Assembly: GCA_017881245.1 (NCBI GenBank) | Contig: JADGRC010000215.1 | Span: forward strand, 1-39,963 | Source of the DNA: Pseudomonadota bacterium | Lineage (GTDB): Bacteria > Myxococcota_A > Polyangia > Fen-1088 | Direction: 5' to 3' | DNA: 39,963 nucleotides | Shown here: piece after piece, positions 8,421 to 16,598 of the stretch | Numbering within the stretch: the stretch's first letter is position 1 | How the letters are laid out: every line of letters begins with the position of its first letter | The notes under the pieces: model-generated | Seen by the model: the letters and a program-made list of their open reading frames with translations, nothing else | What the model was told of the DNA's origin: nothing | Database searches by the model: none | Made by a program: the position numbers and the translations under genes

Positions 8421-8684
8421 CTACTTCGCTGACACGGGCGGCGCGGCGCGCTTCAACCCACTGATCAACTCGCCCACGGTTTGGCTCGGAACCGCGCCCA
8501 CCGACAGCCAATGCTGCAACCGTTCCGAATCGATTCGGACCTCGGGAGGGGTGCGCAGGGGATCGTAGACGCCCAACTGTTCAATGAACCGGCCATCGCG
8601 GGGACTGCGCCTGTCGGCCGCCACGACACGGTAGAAGGGAACTTTCTTGCCGCCGCCGCGGGTGAGTCGAATGGTCACTGACAT
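8421..8684 (-). CDS. rpsP: 30S ribosomal protein S16
   Basis: The 87 residues show the S16 signature: [40 protein letters not shown], and [19 protein letters not shown]16 is an assembly protein of the 30S body. AAGGA lies six bases upstream of the ATG. It is the first gene of the translation operon and is preceded by the minus-strand promoter at 8741-8769. ffh, which often precedes rpsP elsewhere, is not adjacent here; a divergent cytochrome gene takes that place. Confidence 0.97.
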   Translation of the reverse strand: MSVTIRLTRGGGKKVPFYRVVAADRRSPRDGRFIEQLGVYDPLRTPPEVRIDSERLQHWLSVGAVPSQTVGELISGLKRAAPPVSAK

Positions 8685-8740
8685 GGAAATCCTTGCGAGA
8701 CCTGGAGAAGTGACGGATGACAGGTGAAACGAAGGGACGC

Positions 8741-8769
8741 ACCCTAGCGACCGGATAGGCCCATGTCAA
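8741..8769 (-). promoter_or_regulatory. Promoter of the rpsP operon
   Basis: On the minus strand a perfect -35 TTGACA (8769-8764) is followed after exactly 17 bases by TAGGGT (8746-8741), which keeps the key T1, A2 and T6 positions. Transcription would start near 8734, leaving a leader of about 50 bases before rpsP. The strong -35 and ideal spacing fit a highly expressed ribosomal operon. Confidence 0.65.
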
Positions 8770-8891
8770 GGTGCTGGCGGCGCGATCGGCCCAAGGTCGG
8801 TCCGAACATCCCGAGGTCGGCCCGAGGGCCAACGGTGGACCCACGAAGCGGAATTGGCGAGGGCCATCTCGGGTTGACATAGTCGGGGGCC

Positions 8892-10625
8892 ATGGTTCAC
8901 GCCAACAGACGCAAGACACGGGGGACTCCGTCGTTCGCCGTTGCCGCGATCTTGATCTGGGTGATGCCGAGCGCCGCCGGATCCGCACGCCCGCCGGGCA
9001 TCGCGTCGGGCGAGCGGCGCGCGACGCTCTTTTACACAGCCGAGGTGCATGGCACGGTGGAACCGTGCGGCTGCACCAGCGATCCTTTGGGTGATGTTTC
9101 ACGCCTGGCGGCCCTGATCGAGGATGCCCGGCGCGGCGGCGCGGCGGTGGCGCTGGTTGACGCCGGCGGATTGCTGTATCCCACGGGAACGATTTCGGCC
9201 AAGGAACGACAATCGGCGGACCTGCGCGCCGATTTCTTGGCGACCGAGTTCGAACGCATCGGGCTACTGGGAGCCGCGATCGACGAGACGGACACCGTCG
9301 CTGGTCCCGCGCACGTCCGTCCCACCCGTCTCGCCTCCAATCTCACGGGCGGGGCCGCGGTGCTGAACCCACCGCGCGTGGAGCGCGTCGGGGGCATCGC
9401 ATTGGGGGTACTGGGAATCGCCGATCCGAGCGTGGCGGCGGGGATCGAAGGCAAGGCCCGCGACTCGAACGAGGCGGCCAAGCGAGCCGTGGACGGCCTA
9501 AGGCGAGCGGGCGCGGAAATCGTCGTGTTGTTGGCGGCGGTCGACAAGGTCTCCGCTCGCAAACTGGCCCGAGAGGCGGGCGCTGACATCCTGATCGTGG
9601 GCAAGAAGGTGGGTACCGGCATGTCCCGCATGGAGCGCGTGGGCCGAACCTTCATCGTCGCGCCCGGGGAAGAACTGCAGCGCGTGGGGCGTCTGGAGAT
9701 CGTGTTGCGCGCACCCGCCCTGCCGGGTGGTGTCCCCCCCGAGCTGCAGGACGCCGGGGGCCCGGCCGCCACCCGACTGAGACAAGACGAGGTCAACCGG
9801 GCGCTGGAGCGTTTACGCATCGGCCTGGCAAAGTGGTCCGCCAAGCCGGCGGACAAGAGGACCGGCGCCGCTGACGACGGCACCGACGGGGCATTCGTCG
9901 CGGCCAAACAACGAGAGCAGGCGGAGTTGGAAGCGGAGAGAGTCCACTTGCAAATACCATGGACGCCGCCCCCCACGGGGAACTACGTCGTCAATGCGCT
10001 GCTGCCGCTCCGCCGCAGTTTGAGGCGTGACCCCAAGGTCGCCGCCGCCATGAAAAAGCTAGATCAGCGTGTGGCCGCCATGAATCTGAAGAACGCGACC
10101 CCGCCGCCGCCGGCCGAGCCGGGGCGTGAATTTTACGTAGGAATGGACAAATGCACCAGCTGCCACGCGGGTGCCGCGGCATTCTGGAAACGAACGGTCC
10201 ACGCCCACGCGTGGAGGACGCTGGTCGAAGGGGGCAAGCAGGCGGACTATAAATGTGTGGGATGCCACGTAACGGGATTTGGTCAGGTGGGGGGGACGAG
10301 CCTCGGCTTCACCAAGCGGCTTGAGTCCGTGCAGTGCGAGACTTGCCACGGTCCGGGATCGCTTCACGTCGCGGGTGAGGGCAACGAGGAACCCATGGCC
10401 ATCAAGCGCGATGTTCCCGAAACAGTTTGCCTGGGATGTCACACCGAACAGCATTCCGACACGTTCCAGTTCGAACCATACTTGCGCGATATCGTTGGAC
10501 CCGGTCACGGTCAGAAACGCCGAAAAGTTCTGGGGCCGGGCACCACGGGGCACGATCTTCGATCGGCGGCGCTCGCCAGAGCCAAGTCCTCGGGCCAGGC
10601 GGATGGCATGCTGAACAGTCCGTAA
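8892..10625 (+). CDS. Exported UshA-like (metal-site-less) domain fused to tetraheme cytochrome c
   Basis: The 577-residue protein has a signal peptide (hydrophobic AVAAILIWVMPSAAG at about 16-30). Residues about 44-280 resemble the metallophosphoesterase domain of 5'-nucleotidase/UshA proteins (LFYTAEVHGTVEPCGC, VALVDAGGLLY, GADILIVGKKVG). However, the usual metal ligands appear replaced: E51 where DxH is expected, G93 for the Asp of DAGD, AAID where GNHE is expected, and K for the last His of GGH. The C-terminal part has four CxxCH heme sites at Cys421, 455, 482 and 513 (CTSCH, CVGCH, CETCH, CLGCH), with extra His for axial ligands. The role is probably periplasmic electron transfer or sensing by an inactive nucleotidase scaffold. 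Related phosphoesterase-cytochrome fusions exist in Deltaproteobacteria. It is monocistronic and divergent from rpsP. Confidence 0.85.
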   Translation: MVHANRRKTRGTPSFAVAAILIWVMPSAAGSARPPGIASGERRATLFYTAEVHGTVEPCGCTSDPLGDVSRLAALIEDARRGGAAVALVDAGGLLYPTGTISAKERQSADLRADFLATEFERIGLLGAAIDETDTVAGPAHVRPTRLASNLTGGAAVLNPPRVERVGGIALGVLGIADPSVAAGIEGKARDSNEAAKRAVDGLRRAGAEIVVLLAAVDKVSARKLAREAGADILIVGKKVGTGMSRMERVGRTFIVAPGEELQRVGRLEIVLRAPALPGGVPPELQDAGGPAATRLRQDEVNRALERLRIGLAKWSAKPADKRTGAADDGTDGAFVAAKQREQAELEAERVHLQIPWTPPPTGNYVVNALLPLRRSLRRDPKVAAAMKKLDQRVAAMNLKNATPPPPAEPGREFYVGMDKCTSCHAGAAAFWKRTVHAHAWRTLVEGGKQADYKCVGCHVTGFGQVGGTSLGFTKRLESVQCETCHGPGSLHVAGEGNEEPMAIKRDVPETVCLGCHTEQHSDTFQFEPYLRDIVGPGHGQKRRKVLGPGTTGHDLRSAALARAKSSGQADGMLNSP

Positions 10626-10692
10626 GGACCCGCGGAGAACCCGCAAGCAGCCAAGTTTTGACACAACCGTCGTCGTCGCTCCGGGCGACCAG

Positions 10693-11694
10693 TCAAGAAG
10701 ATGTGACGGGGCCGGCCAGCAACTGGTCCAAAAGGTCGGGCTCGATATTGCCGCCGGTGATAACGACGACGACACGGCGGCCCCGAATCGAGTCGGGTTG
10801 TTCCAACAGGGCGGCCAGCGCCGGTGCGGCCGAAGCTTCGCACAGAAGACCCAAGGTCCGATACGCATAGACGACGGCCTTGCGTATGGCGATCTCGCTG
10901 ACGAGAACGATGTTGGGGAAATAGTCCTTTGCCATCCGAAAGGTGCGTTCACTCACCGCCCCTTCGAGGCCTTCGGCCAGCGTGAGCCCTCCGTGATACG
11001 TCGTGTAGGCACGCCCCTCGTCCAGCGACCGACGCATGGCGCAGTTCACTTCGGCCGAGACTCCCAGGATCCGAATCCCACGCGGGACGACCTCCACACC
11101 GATTCCGCCGGCCAGTCCGCCCCCCCCGACGGGCACGACAACGAGTTCGACGTCGGGAAGTTGCGCGAGCATCTCGCGGGCCAGTAGGCCACCGTTGCCC
11201 GCCATCACATAGTCATCATCGAACGCCGAGACAAAGACCAGATTCGGCTCGGCATTAGCGCGCCGCCGGGCCTCGGCCTCCGCTTCGTCGTAGGTCGCCC
11301 CAATCACCTCGACGGCGGCGCCCAGCGCCGATATGCCCGCGCGCTTCAACTCGGGTGCCTGCGCCGACACGATGATCGTGGCATCCAGTCCGAAGGTTTG
11401 GGCCGCCAGGGCGACGGCCAGTCCGTGGTTGCCGGCCGACGCGGCGATCACACGCGCGCGCCCCGGTCCGGTGTGATCGCGCTGAATGGCCGCCAGGCGA
11501 GCGGCGGCGCCGCGCAGCTTGAACGAACCGGTGCGTTGCAGGCATTCGAGTTTCAACCAAACGTCGGCCCCGGTCCGCCTTCCCAAGGCCGGAGCCGGCA
11601 CAAGCGGTGTCACGCGCGTCAATCGCCGGACCCGATCGGCGATATCCCCGCCGGTCACCTCGCGCCACACATCCGCGTCGAACAGCCGTTCCAA
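10693..11694 (-). CDS. PLP-dependent threonine/serine dehydratase
   Basis: This is a fold-type II PLP enzyme that deaminates L-threonine or L-serine to 2-oxobutanoate or pyruvate, or may racemise serine. Lys59 in LQRTGSFKLRGAAARL is the Schiff-base residue, ASAGNHGLAVA binds the substrate, and VPVGGGGLAGG is the phosphate-binding Gly loop. It is about 320-333 residues long and lacks the C-terminal regulatory ACT domain of biosynthetic IlvA, so a catabolic TdcB-like or serine-racemase-like enzyme is more likely. The start is uncertain: TTG 11694 is used here, GTG 11658 is also consistent with family alignments, and the frame stays open far upstream through antisense sequence. It is divergent from nadA and convergent with the cytochrome gene. 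Confidence 0.88.
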   Translation of the reverse strand: MERLFDADVWREVTGGDIADRVRRLTRVTPLVPAPALGRRTGADVWLKLECLQRTGSFKLRGAAARLAAIQRDHTGPGRARVIAASAGNHGLAVALAAQTFGLDATIIVSAQAPELKRAGISALGAAVEVIGATYDEAEAEARRRANAEPNLVFVSAFDDDYVMAGNGGLLAREMLAQLPDVELVVVPVGGGGLAGGIGVEVVPRGIRILGVSAEVNCAMRRSLDEGRAYTTYHGGLTLAEGLEGAVSERTFRMAKDYFPNIVLVSEIAIRKAVVYAYRTLGLLCEASAAPALAALLEQPDSIRGRRVVVVITGGNIEPDLLDQLLAGPVTSS

Positions 11695-11784
11695 GCCTAC
11701 AACCGTACCAGAAGTCAGGCGATGCGAGGGTGACGGAATCGCCCGCCGCGTGACGGATGAACGGGGCCGCGCTAGACGTTGATC

Positions 11785-12870
11785 ATGTCGTTCGTGTCTT
11801 TGGACCGATTGGTGCGAACGGGCGCCGTGGCCGAGAAAGATGCCGGGCGCGTCGAATATCTGTGGGCCGAGATTGCCCGACTCAAAAAGGAGAAGCGCGC
11901 ATTCATCCCGGCGCACAACTATCAGGTCCCCGAAGTCCAGCAGATCGCGGACGTGGTGGGAGATTCGTTCGAACTGGCCGTGAAGTCGCGAAACATCGAC
12001 GCGCGATTCGTGGTTTTTTGCGGGGTTCGCTTCATGGCCGAGGGGTGCGTGACACTGGCGCCCGAGCGGCCCGTGTATCTGCCGAACTTGCAGGCGCTGT
12101 GCTCGCTGGCGGAGGTGGACGCGGATGAGCTGGCCGAACGGCAAGAATTTCTTCGGGGACTTGGACGCAAATTCTCGACGATGACGTACGTCAACACGTA
12201 CGCCGACGTGAAAGCGTTGTCCGATGTCTGTTGCACCAGCTCGAATGCGGCACGCATCGCGGACCGCCTGGGGACACCCGACGTCCTTTTCGTGCCCGAC
12301 CAGAATTTGGCCTATCAAGTGGCGGTGAAGACGCGGCGGATGTACCTGCCGCCCCCCGAGGCCAACCTTTTCGATCCCAAGGACTATTTGGAACGCATCC
12401 GGCCCCTGATCCAGGAGGGCGAGCGCCAGGGTCTGGCGGGAAATGTCTTCGCGTGGGAGGGCGCGTGCCACGTCCATCACCAGATGACCGTCGATGACAT
12501 CGCCCGCATCAGGGCTCAAGATCCGCAAGCCGTGGTGATTGTCCACGGGGAGGTACGTCCCGAGCTTCAGCGCGCCGCCGACCAGGTGCTGTCGACGGCG
12601 CAGATGGCGAAGTACGTCGAGACCCACCCCGAAGCGCGGCACTTGGCGATTCTGACCGAGTGTGGCCTGGTGGTTCGTCTGGAGTTGGAGCATCCCGAAA
12701 AGCAGTTCTACAAGGCGTGTCGGTTGTGCCAGTACATGAAGGCGATCGATCTGGAAAACGTCTACGAAACCCTGCGCGATGAGCCCGCGGAACGACGGAT
12801 CACCGTTCCGGAGGGAGTGCGAGGCGGAGCCGCGCGCGCCATGGAGAAGATGATTGCGCTGGCACGCTGA
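11785..12870 (+). CDS. nadA: Quinolinate synthase A
   Basis: NadA condenses iminoaspartate with dihydroxyacetone phosphate to quinolinate in de novo NAD synthesis, using a [4Fe-4S] cluster. The protein is 361 residues from ATG 11785. Family motifs are AFIPAHNYQVPEVQQIADVVGD, VFCGVRFMAEGC, MTYVNTYADVKA, FVPDQNLAYQVA and CHVHHQM (histidines of the active site). Candidate cluster cysteines are C106 (QALCSLAEV), C150 (SDVCCTSSNA) and C312 or C315 (ACRLCQYMK). The motif around C106 differs from the common GCPMADM form but is in the right place. nadB and nadC are not in this window. Confidence 0.95.
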   Translation: MSFVSLDRLVRTGAVAEKDAGRVEYLWAEIARLKKEKRAFIPAHNYQVPEVQQIADVVGDSFELAVKSRNIDARFVVFCGVRFMAEGCVTLAPERPVYLPNLQALCSLAEVDADELAERQEFLRGLGRKFSTMTYVNTYADVKALSDVCCTSSNAARIADRLGTPDVLFVPDQNLAYQVAVKTRRMYLPPPEANLFDPKDYLERIRPLIQEGERQGLAGNVFAWEGACHVHHQMTVDDIARIRAQDPQAVVIVHGEVRPELQRAADQVLSTAQMAKYVETHPEARHLAILTECGLVVRLELEHPEKQFYKACRLCQYMKAIDLENVYETLRDEPAERRITVPEGVRGGAARAMEKMIALAR

Positions 12871-12902
12871 GCGACGAGATCGGTACAGCGGAGACTCACA
12901 GC

Positions 12903-12938
12903 GGCCCGCGAGGGGGGCAAGGCCCGCAAGGGGGGCAA
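12903..12938 (+). repeat. 18-bp tandem duplication just upstream of a methyltransferase start
   Basis: Two consecutive 18-base units, each of the form GGCCCGC(G/A)AGGGGGGCAA, differ at one base (12903-12920 and 12921-12938). The second unit places its purine-rich AAGGGGGG run in the Shine-Dalgarno window of the ATG at 12940, and the first places a copy 18 bases further up. Confidence 0.9.
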
Positions 12939-12939
12939 G

Positions 12940-13686
12940 ATGAGCTTCAAGGACCGGTTTTCGGCGCAAGCCCCGGCTTACGCGCGATTTCGGCCGCGCT
13001 ATCCCGATGCGCTGTTTTCGTGGCTGAAGACGCTGGTGCCGGAACACCATCTGGCGGTGGATGTGGGCGCCGGCAACGGGCAGGCCACCGCCGCGTTGGC
13101 CGCGTGTTTCGATCGGGTCGTCGCGATCGAGCCGAGTGGTTCGCAGCTGGCGCACGCGGAGCCTATCACCAACGTCGACTATCGAAAGGCCGCAGCGGAG
13201 GAGACCGGCCTCGATGGGGGCATCGGGGATCTGCTGGTGGTCGCCCAGGCGCTGCACTGGTTTGATCTCGATGCCTTCTTCTCCGAGGCGCGACGTGTGC
13301 TGCGGCCAGGCGGCGCGTTGGTGGTTTGGTGCTACGGACTCGCGCGAATCACACCCGCGGTGGATGCTCTCGTGCACGAGCTCTACGAACAGCACCTCGG
13401 GGCCTACTGGGATCCCGAGCGACGCTTGGTCGAGACCGGATACCGCACGATCGTCGTCCCGTTCGCGGAGCTGCCGGCGCCTCGATTCGAGATGAGCGCC
13501 AACTGGAGATTCGCGGAGCTGATTGGCTTTCTGGGAACCTGGTCGGCCTTGAAGCGACACATCGCAGAACACGGAAACGACGCAAATCCCCTGGAAAAAA
13601 TTGTCCCACGACTCAAACGGGCCTGGGGCACCGTGCCGGACCGGACCGTTACTTGGCCCATCGACCTTCGCGCTTTTCGAGCGTGA
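12940..13686 (+). CDS. Class I SAM-dependent methyltransferase
   Basis: The 248-residue protein has a Methyltransferase_11-type Rossmann domain. The SAM-binding loop is VDVGAGNGQAT (motif I, about residues 44-54), followed by the acidic VVAIEPS (motif II) and LLVVAQALHWFDL plus ARRVLRPGGALVVWCYG. The N-terminal FSAQAPAYARFRPRYP and the HWFD motif match a common family annotated as methyltransferases acting on small molecules such as trans-aconitate; the real substrate cannot be read from sequence. The gene starts 69 bases after nadA on the same strand and may be cotranscribed, though the duplicated ribosome-binding region suggests independent translational control. Confidence 0.85.
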   Translation: MSFKDRFSAQAPAYARFRPRYPDALFSWLKTLVPEHHLAVDVGAGNGQATAALAACFDRVVAIEPSGSQLAHAEPITNVDYRKAAAEETGLDGGIGDLLVVAQALHWFDLDAFFSEARRVLRPGGALVVWCYGLARITPAVDALVHELYEQHLGAYWDPERRLVETGYRTIVVPFAELPAPRFEMSANWRFAELIGFLGTWSALKRHIAEHGNDANPLEKIVPRLKRAWGTVPDRTVTWPIDLRAFRA

Positions 13687-13747
13687 CTGGCCTCGGTGCA
13701 CCTCCAGATTGACGAGCGAATGACGGCACCACCGCCGCGCGCGTGCT

Positions 13748-15100
13748 TCAAGTCAGAATCGTGGCCGCCAAGTCGTACTCCGCCGAGTGCGTGACGCGGG
13801 CGCGAACGAGCGTCCCGGCCGACGGAGCCGGTGCGTCTCCCGCGGTGTCCGCGAAGCTCAGATAGACTTGGCCGTCGATTTCGGGCGCCTGTCCCTCGTG
13901 ACGCCCCATCAACAGGTACTCCGATTCGTCGGAGGGGCCTTCGACGAGGACTTCCAGCTCGCGCCCCCGCAACGCACGCAACTTCTTCTTCGAGACGGCA
14001 CGCTGGATACGCAGCAGCTCGCGACGACGCGACTCGACCTCCTTGCGCGGCACGCGCCCGGGCAACAGGGCCGCCACGGTTCCTTCCTCCTGCGAGTACG
14101 TGAAGACCCCCACGCGATCCAGCTCCGAGACGCGAACGAAATCACATAAGCGCTGAAAAGCGGCGGCGGTCTCGCCCGGATGGCCGACAATGAACGTAGT
14201 CCGCAACGTCACGCCGGGGATGCGCGCCCGCACCCGGTCGACCAAATCGTGCACCACCCGTTCGCCGTAGCCCCGCCGCATCTTCTTCAAGACGTCGCTG
14301 TCGACATGCTGAACGGGGACGTCCAGATATTTCGCGACCCGGTGGCTATTCGCGATCACGTCCAGCAAATCGTTGTCGCAAACGCTGGGATAAGCGTAGT
14401 GCAGACGCAGCCAGCGGACGCCATCGATCTGCGCGATGTCGGCCAACAACGACGCGAGCGTCGGAACACCATCCGACCCCGAGCCAAGGTCGGTGCCATA
14501 GGTCGTCAAATCTTGTGCGACCAGGCAGATCTCCTTGGTCCCCGCGGCCGCCAGCGATTCGATCTCGCGGCGGACTGACGCCGGTTGCCGACTGCGCTGT
14601 GGCCCGCGCAGCTTCGGGATAATGCAAAACGCGCACGGCCGATCGCACCCCTCGGCTATCTTCACGTAGGCCGTGTGGCGCGCCATCGACGGTTGCCGCG
14701 GAGCCAGATCATCGTAAAGGAACCGCGGCGTTTCCAGAACCCGAACACGCTCGGTCCGTCCGGCGATGGCGTCGGTGATCAACCCGACCTCGTCCGTCCC
14801 CAGGAAGTGATCCACCTCGGGCATGTCCGCCGACAGTTCCTGTGGATAGCGCTGCGACAGGCAGCCCGTGACCACCAGCCGTCGGCAACTCCCGGATTCC
14901 TTGTGGCGTGCCATCTCCAGGATCGCATCGATCGACTCCTGCTTGGCCTCGCCGATGAAACCACATGTATTCACCACTATCACCTCGGCCTCTTCGGGAG
15001 ACGCGACGAGTTGGTGGCCTGCACCCGTCGTGTGACCGAGCATCACCTCGGTATCGACCCGATTCTTCGGACAGCCGAGCGAGACAAAATGAACATTCAT
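13748..15100 (-). CDS. rimO: Ribosomal protein S12 methylthiotransferase RimO
   Basis: RimO adds a methylthio group to the conserved aspartate of ribosomal protein S12. The 450 residues have the three expected domains. The N-terminal UPF0004 domain carries Cys10, Cys46 and Cys80 (SLGCPKNRVDTEVMLG, VVNTCGFI, VTGCLSQRYP) for the auxiliary cluster. The radical-SAM domain has C152-x3-C156-x2-C159 (CDRPCAFC). The C-terminal TRAM domain shows GRELEVLVEGPSDES and VRARVTHSAEYDL. MiaB proteins share the layout, but SLGCPKNRVDTEVM and the S12-type TRAM favour RimO. It is convergent with the methyltransferase gene; its own promoter probably lies in the 104-base gap upstream, where TACACT is a -10 candidate. 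Confidence 0.96.
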   Translation of the reverse strand: MNVHFVSLGCPKNRVDTEVMLGHTTGAGHQLVASPEEAEVIVVNTCGFIGEAKQESIDAILEMARHKESGSCRRLVVTGCLSQRYPQELSADMPEVDHFLGTDEVGLITDAIAGRTERVRVLETPRFLYDDLAPRQPSMARHTAYVKIAEGCDRPCAFCIIPKLRGPQRSRQPASVRREIESLAAAGTKEICLVAQDLTTYGTDLGSGSDGVPTLASLLADIAQIDGVRWLRLHYAYPSVCDNDLLDVIANSHRVAKYLDVPVQHVDSDVLKKMRRGYGERVVHDLVDRVRARIPGVTLRTTFIVGHPGETAAAFQRLCDFVRVSELDRVGVFTYSQEEGTVAALLPGRVPRKEVESRRRELLRIQRAVSKKKLRALRGRELEVLVEGPSDESEYLLMGRHEGQAPEIDGQVYLSFADTAGDAPAPSAGTLVRARVTHSAEYDLAATILT

Positions 15101-15204
15101 GGCGTTTGTTTCAGCGAATTCCGGGATTGCGAAAAAGCGGGCTAGTGTAGCGCAACGTTGGCCGGGAGCGAGCCCGTCTTTAGGGCGGGGGGATCAGCGC
15201 TTGG

Positions 15205-16272
15205 TCAGGGAAAGAACAACACGTTGTTCTCGCCTTGTTGCCTGCTCAGTTCCGCGACGTACCGCTCGATGAACTCGCGCCTGAGCACGACGGCGCGTAT
15301 CTCGGCATCGGTCAGAATCTCGGCGCCGTCGCTTTCATGCAGCCAGCGTCGCAGATTCGGCACGCTGACCTGCCCAAGGGCCTGATGCAGTGTTCGGGAG
15401 AATCTCTGCGTCCGATACAGGTTCACTCGCGTCTTCTCGGGTCCATCGGCGTCCAGAAAGAAGGACATGGTGTTGTCCATGAAGAACAGCTGCGCACCGT
15501 CGGCGGACGTCTTCATGTTCCCGCCTGAATAGCGGTCGGGGTTGGCAATCAGAAAGTCGAACACCACCAGCTTTGCCACTTGCAGCGCGAGGGCGCGGTG
15601 CTCGAACGGAATCGCTTGTCCTTGGGTCAACCAACCGAACAGGACCACGTGTCCTGCGGGAGTATCGAACGGGCAGTCCTTGATGACGGGAATCCAGTAG
15701 GAGGCTTCGCCCGAGACCAGGCCGTTTGGCCCGATGATCGTCTCCGCCCGGATGCGGGGCACCGCGACCAGCGAGTCGGGATGCAGCAACCCAAACAGGT
15801 CTTCCCGCGAAATCGCGCGCTGAATCGCCGGCGGAACGGCGCTCAATCCCAGCAAGCGGTTCAGCCTATAGGCGGCCACCTCTTTTCGGGGGACCGTCTG
15901 GGCGTTGGTCTGCGCCGGCTTCCAGGCCGCCCGCGAGCCGTCTGCGAAGTCCACCCTGAAGGAAAGGGACGAACCCCCGCGGTTCAGTTTCAAGCGGGTC
16001 ACGGGCTGCGTTCGAAGCCGATCGAGCAAGAGCTCGTCGGACATTCCCAGGAAGGTCCCCGAGGACTCGGCGGCCACGTCGGGCGCCGACTCGCCTGACA
16101 GGTCCAGGCGCACGTGAAGGGCACGGCTTGGTGCCGGCGTCACCCGATGCGCGCGGCGCGTCGAGAGCAAGGCCCCCACTTCCCCGACCGCCCGCGCGCC
16201 CCCCAGCACCCCGAGCACGAGCAGCGTGGTGGCGACGGTGACCTCGACCATTAGGCACCCCGCGAGCCGCAT
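15205..16272 (-). CDS. FAM20-like kinase with prepilin-like N-terminal anchor
   Basis: From ATG 16272 the protein is 355 residues. The N terminus MRLAG-CLMVEVTVATTLL, followed by a long hydrophobic stretch, follows the type IV prepilin pattern: short basic leader ending in Gly, Glu at +5. From about residue 92 the protein parallels the FAM20/Four-jointed secretory-pathway kinases: SLSFRVDFADGSRAAWKPA (ATP-site Lys118), RKEVAAYRLNRLLGLSAVPP (Glu131, matching the AEIAAFHLDRILGxxxVPP segment of FAM20C), FDFLIANPDRYSGGN (catalytic Asp246) and LFFMDNTMSFF (metal-binding Asp266). All key kinase positions look present. Substrate and cellular side of action are unknown. Other possible starts are TTG 16317 and ATG 16251. 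A -10-like TACTAT lies 9 bases upstream of ATG 16272. Confidence 0.75.
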   Translation of the reverse strand: MRLAGCLMVEVTVATTLLVLGVLGGARAVGEVGALLSTRRAHRVTPAPSRALHVRLDLSGESAPDVAAESSGTFLGMSDELLLDRLRTQPVTRLKLNRGGSSLSFRVDFADGSRAAWKPAQTNAQTVPRKEVAAYRLNRLLGLSAVPPAIQRAISREDLFGLLHPDSLVAVPRIRAETIIGPNGLVSGEASYWIPVIKDCPFDTPAGHVVLFGWLTQGQAIPFEHRALALQVAKLVVFDFLIANPDRYSGGNMKTSADGAQLFFMDNTMSFFLDADGPEKTRVNLYRTQRFSRTLHQALGQVSVPNLRRWLHESDGAEILTDAEIRAVVLRREFIERYVAELSRQQGENNVLFFP

Positions 16273-16380
16273 GCGGAAACAATAGTAGATCGGCGAAACG
16301 AAAAGACCTGGTGCCAAAATCAGCCAAGTCCGGTTACCGTATCGCCGTTGGACTTTCCTTCTCTATCATCGAGGTTGCCG

Positions 16381-16584
16381 ATGACCAGTTCCCCCGCGTT
16401 CGTTTGCTCGATGTGTCGCAAACCAATCCCCGTCGGCGGCAAGGCCATTCGCTGTTCGGTCAGCACCTGCAACTCGGGCCGCGTGAAGCTGGTCTTCTGC
16501 TCGGCGGGATGCTGGGACAGTCACCTGCCGACGGCCCGTCACCGAAGCGCGTATTTCGTGGAAGAGATAGCGCGAAGAGAGTAG
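16381..16584 (+). CDS. Small Cys-rich, probably zinc-binding protein
   Basis: The 67-residue protein starts at ATG 16381, where CGAGG lies about seven bases upstream; a TTG-initiated extension to 16348 is less likely. It contains two Cys clusters: FVCSMCRKPI (CxxC), then IRCSVSTCNSGR and LVFCSAGCWDSHLPTARHR, giving six Cys plus two or three His suited to bind one or two Zn ions. It resembles MYND/HIT-type or zinc-ribbon small proteins; I recall similar short proteins in Myxococcota but do not know a function. It is divergent from the kinase gene and convergent with the YIP1-TlpA gene, 14 bases away. Confidence 0.65.
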   Translation: MTSSPAFVCSMCRKPIPVGGKAIRCSVSTCNSGRVKLVFCSAGCWDSHLPTARHRSAYFVEEIARRE

Positions 16585-16598
16585 CCGCGTGCCGACGG

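Noticed and set aside
8874-8879. TTGACA just upstream of the cytochrome fusion gene as a -35 box
   Set aside because: A -10 at normal spacing would fall inside the coding sequence after the ATG at 8892, with no -10 match there.
11695-13701. Long open minus-strand frame upstream of the dehydratase, giving a 1002-residue protein
   Set aside because: The extra 670 residues run antisense to nadA and the methyltransferase, have no recognisable domain, and result from GC-rich codon bias. Only the C-terminal dehydratase is real.
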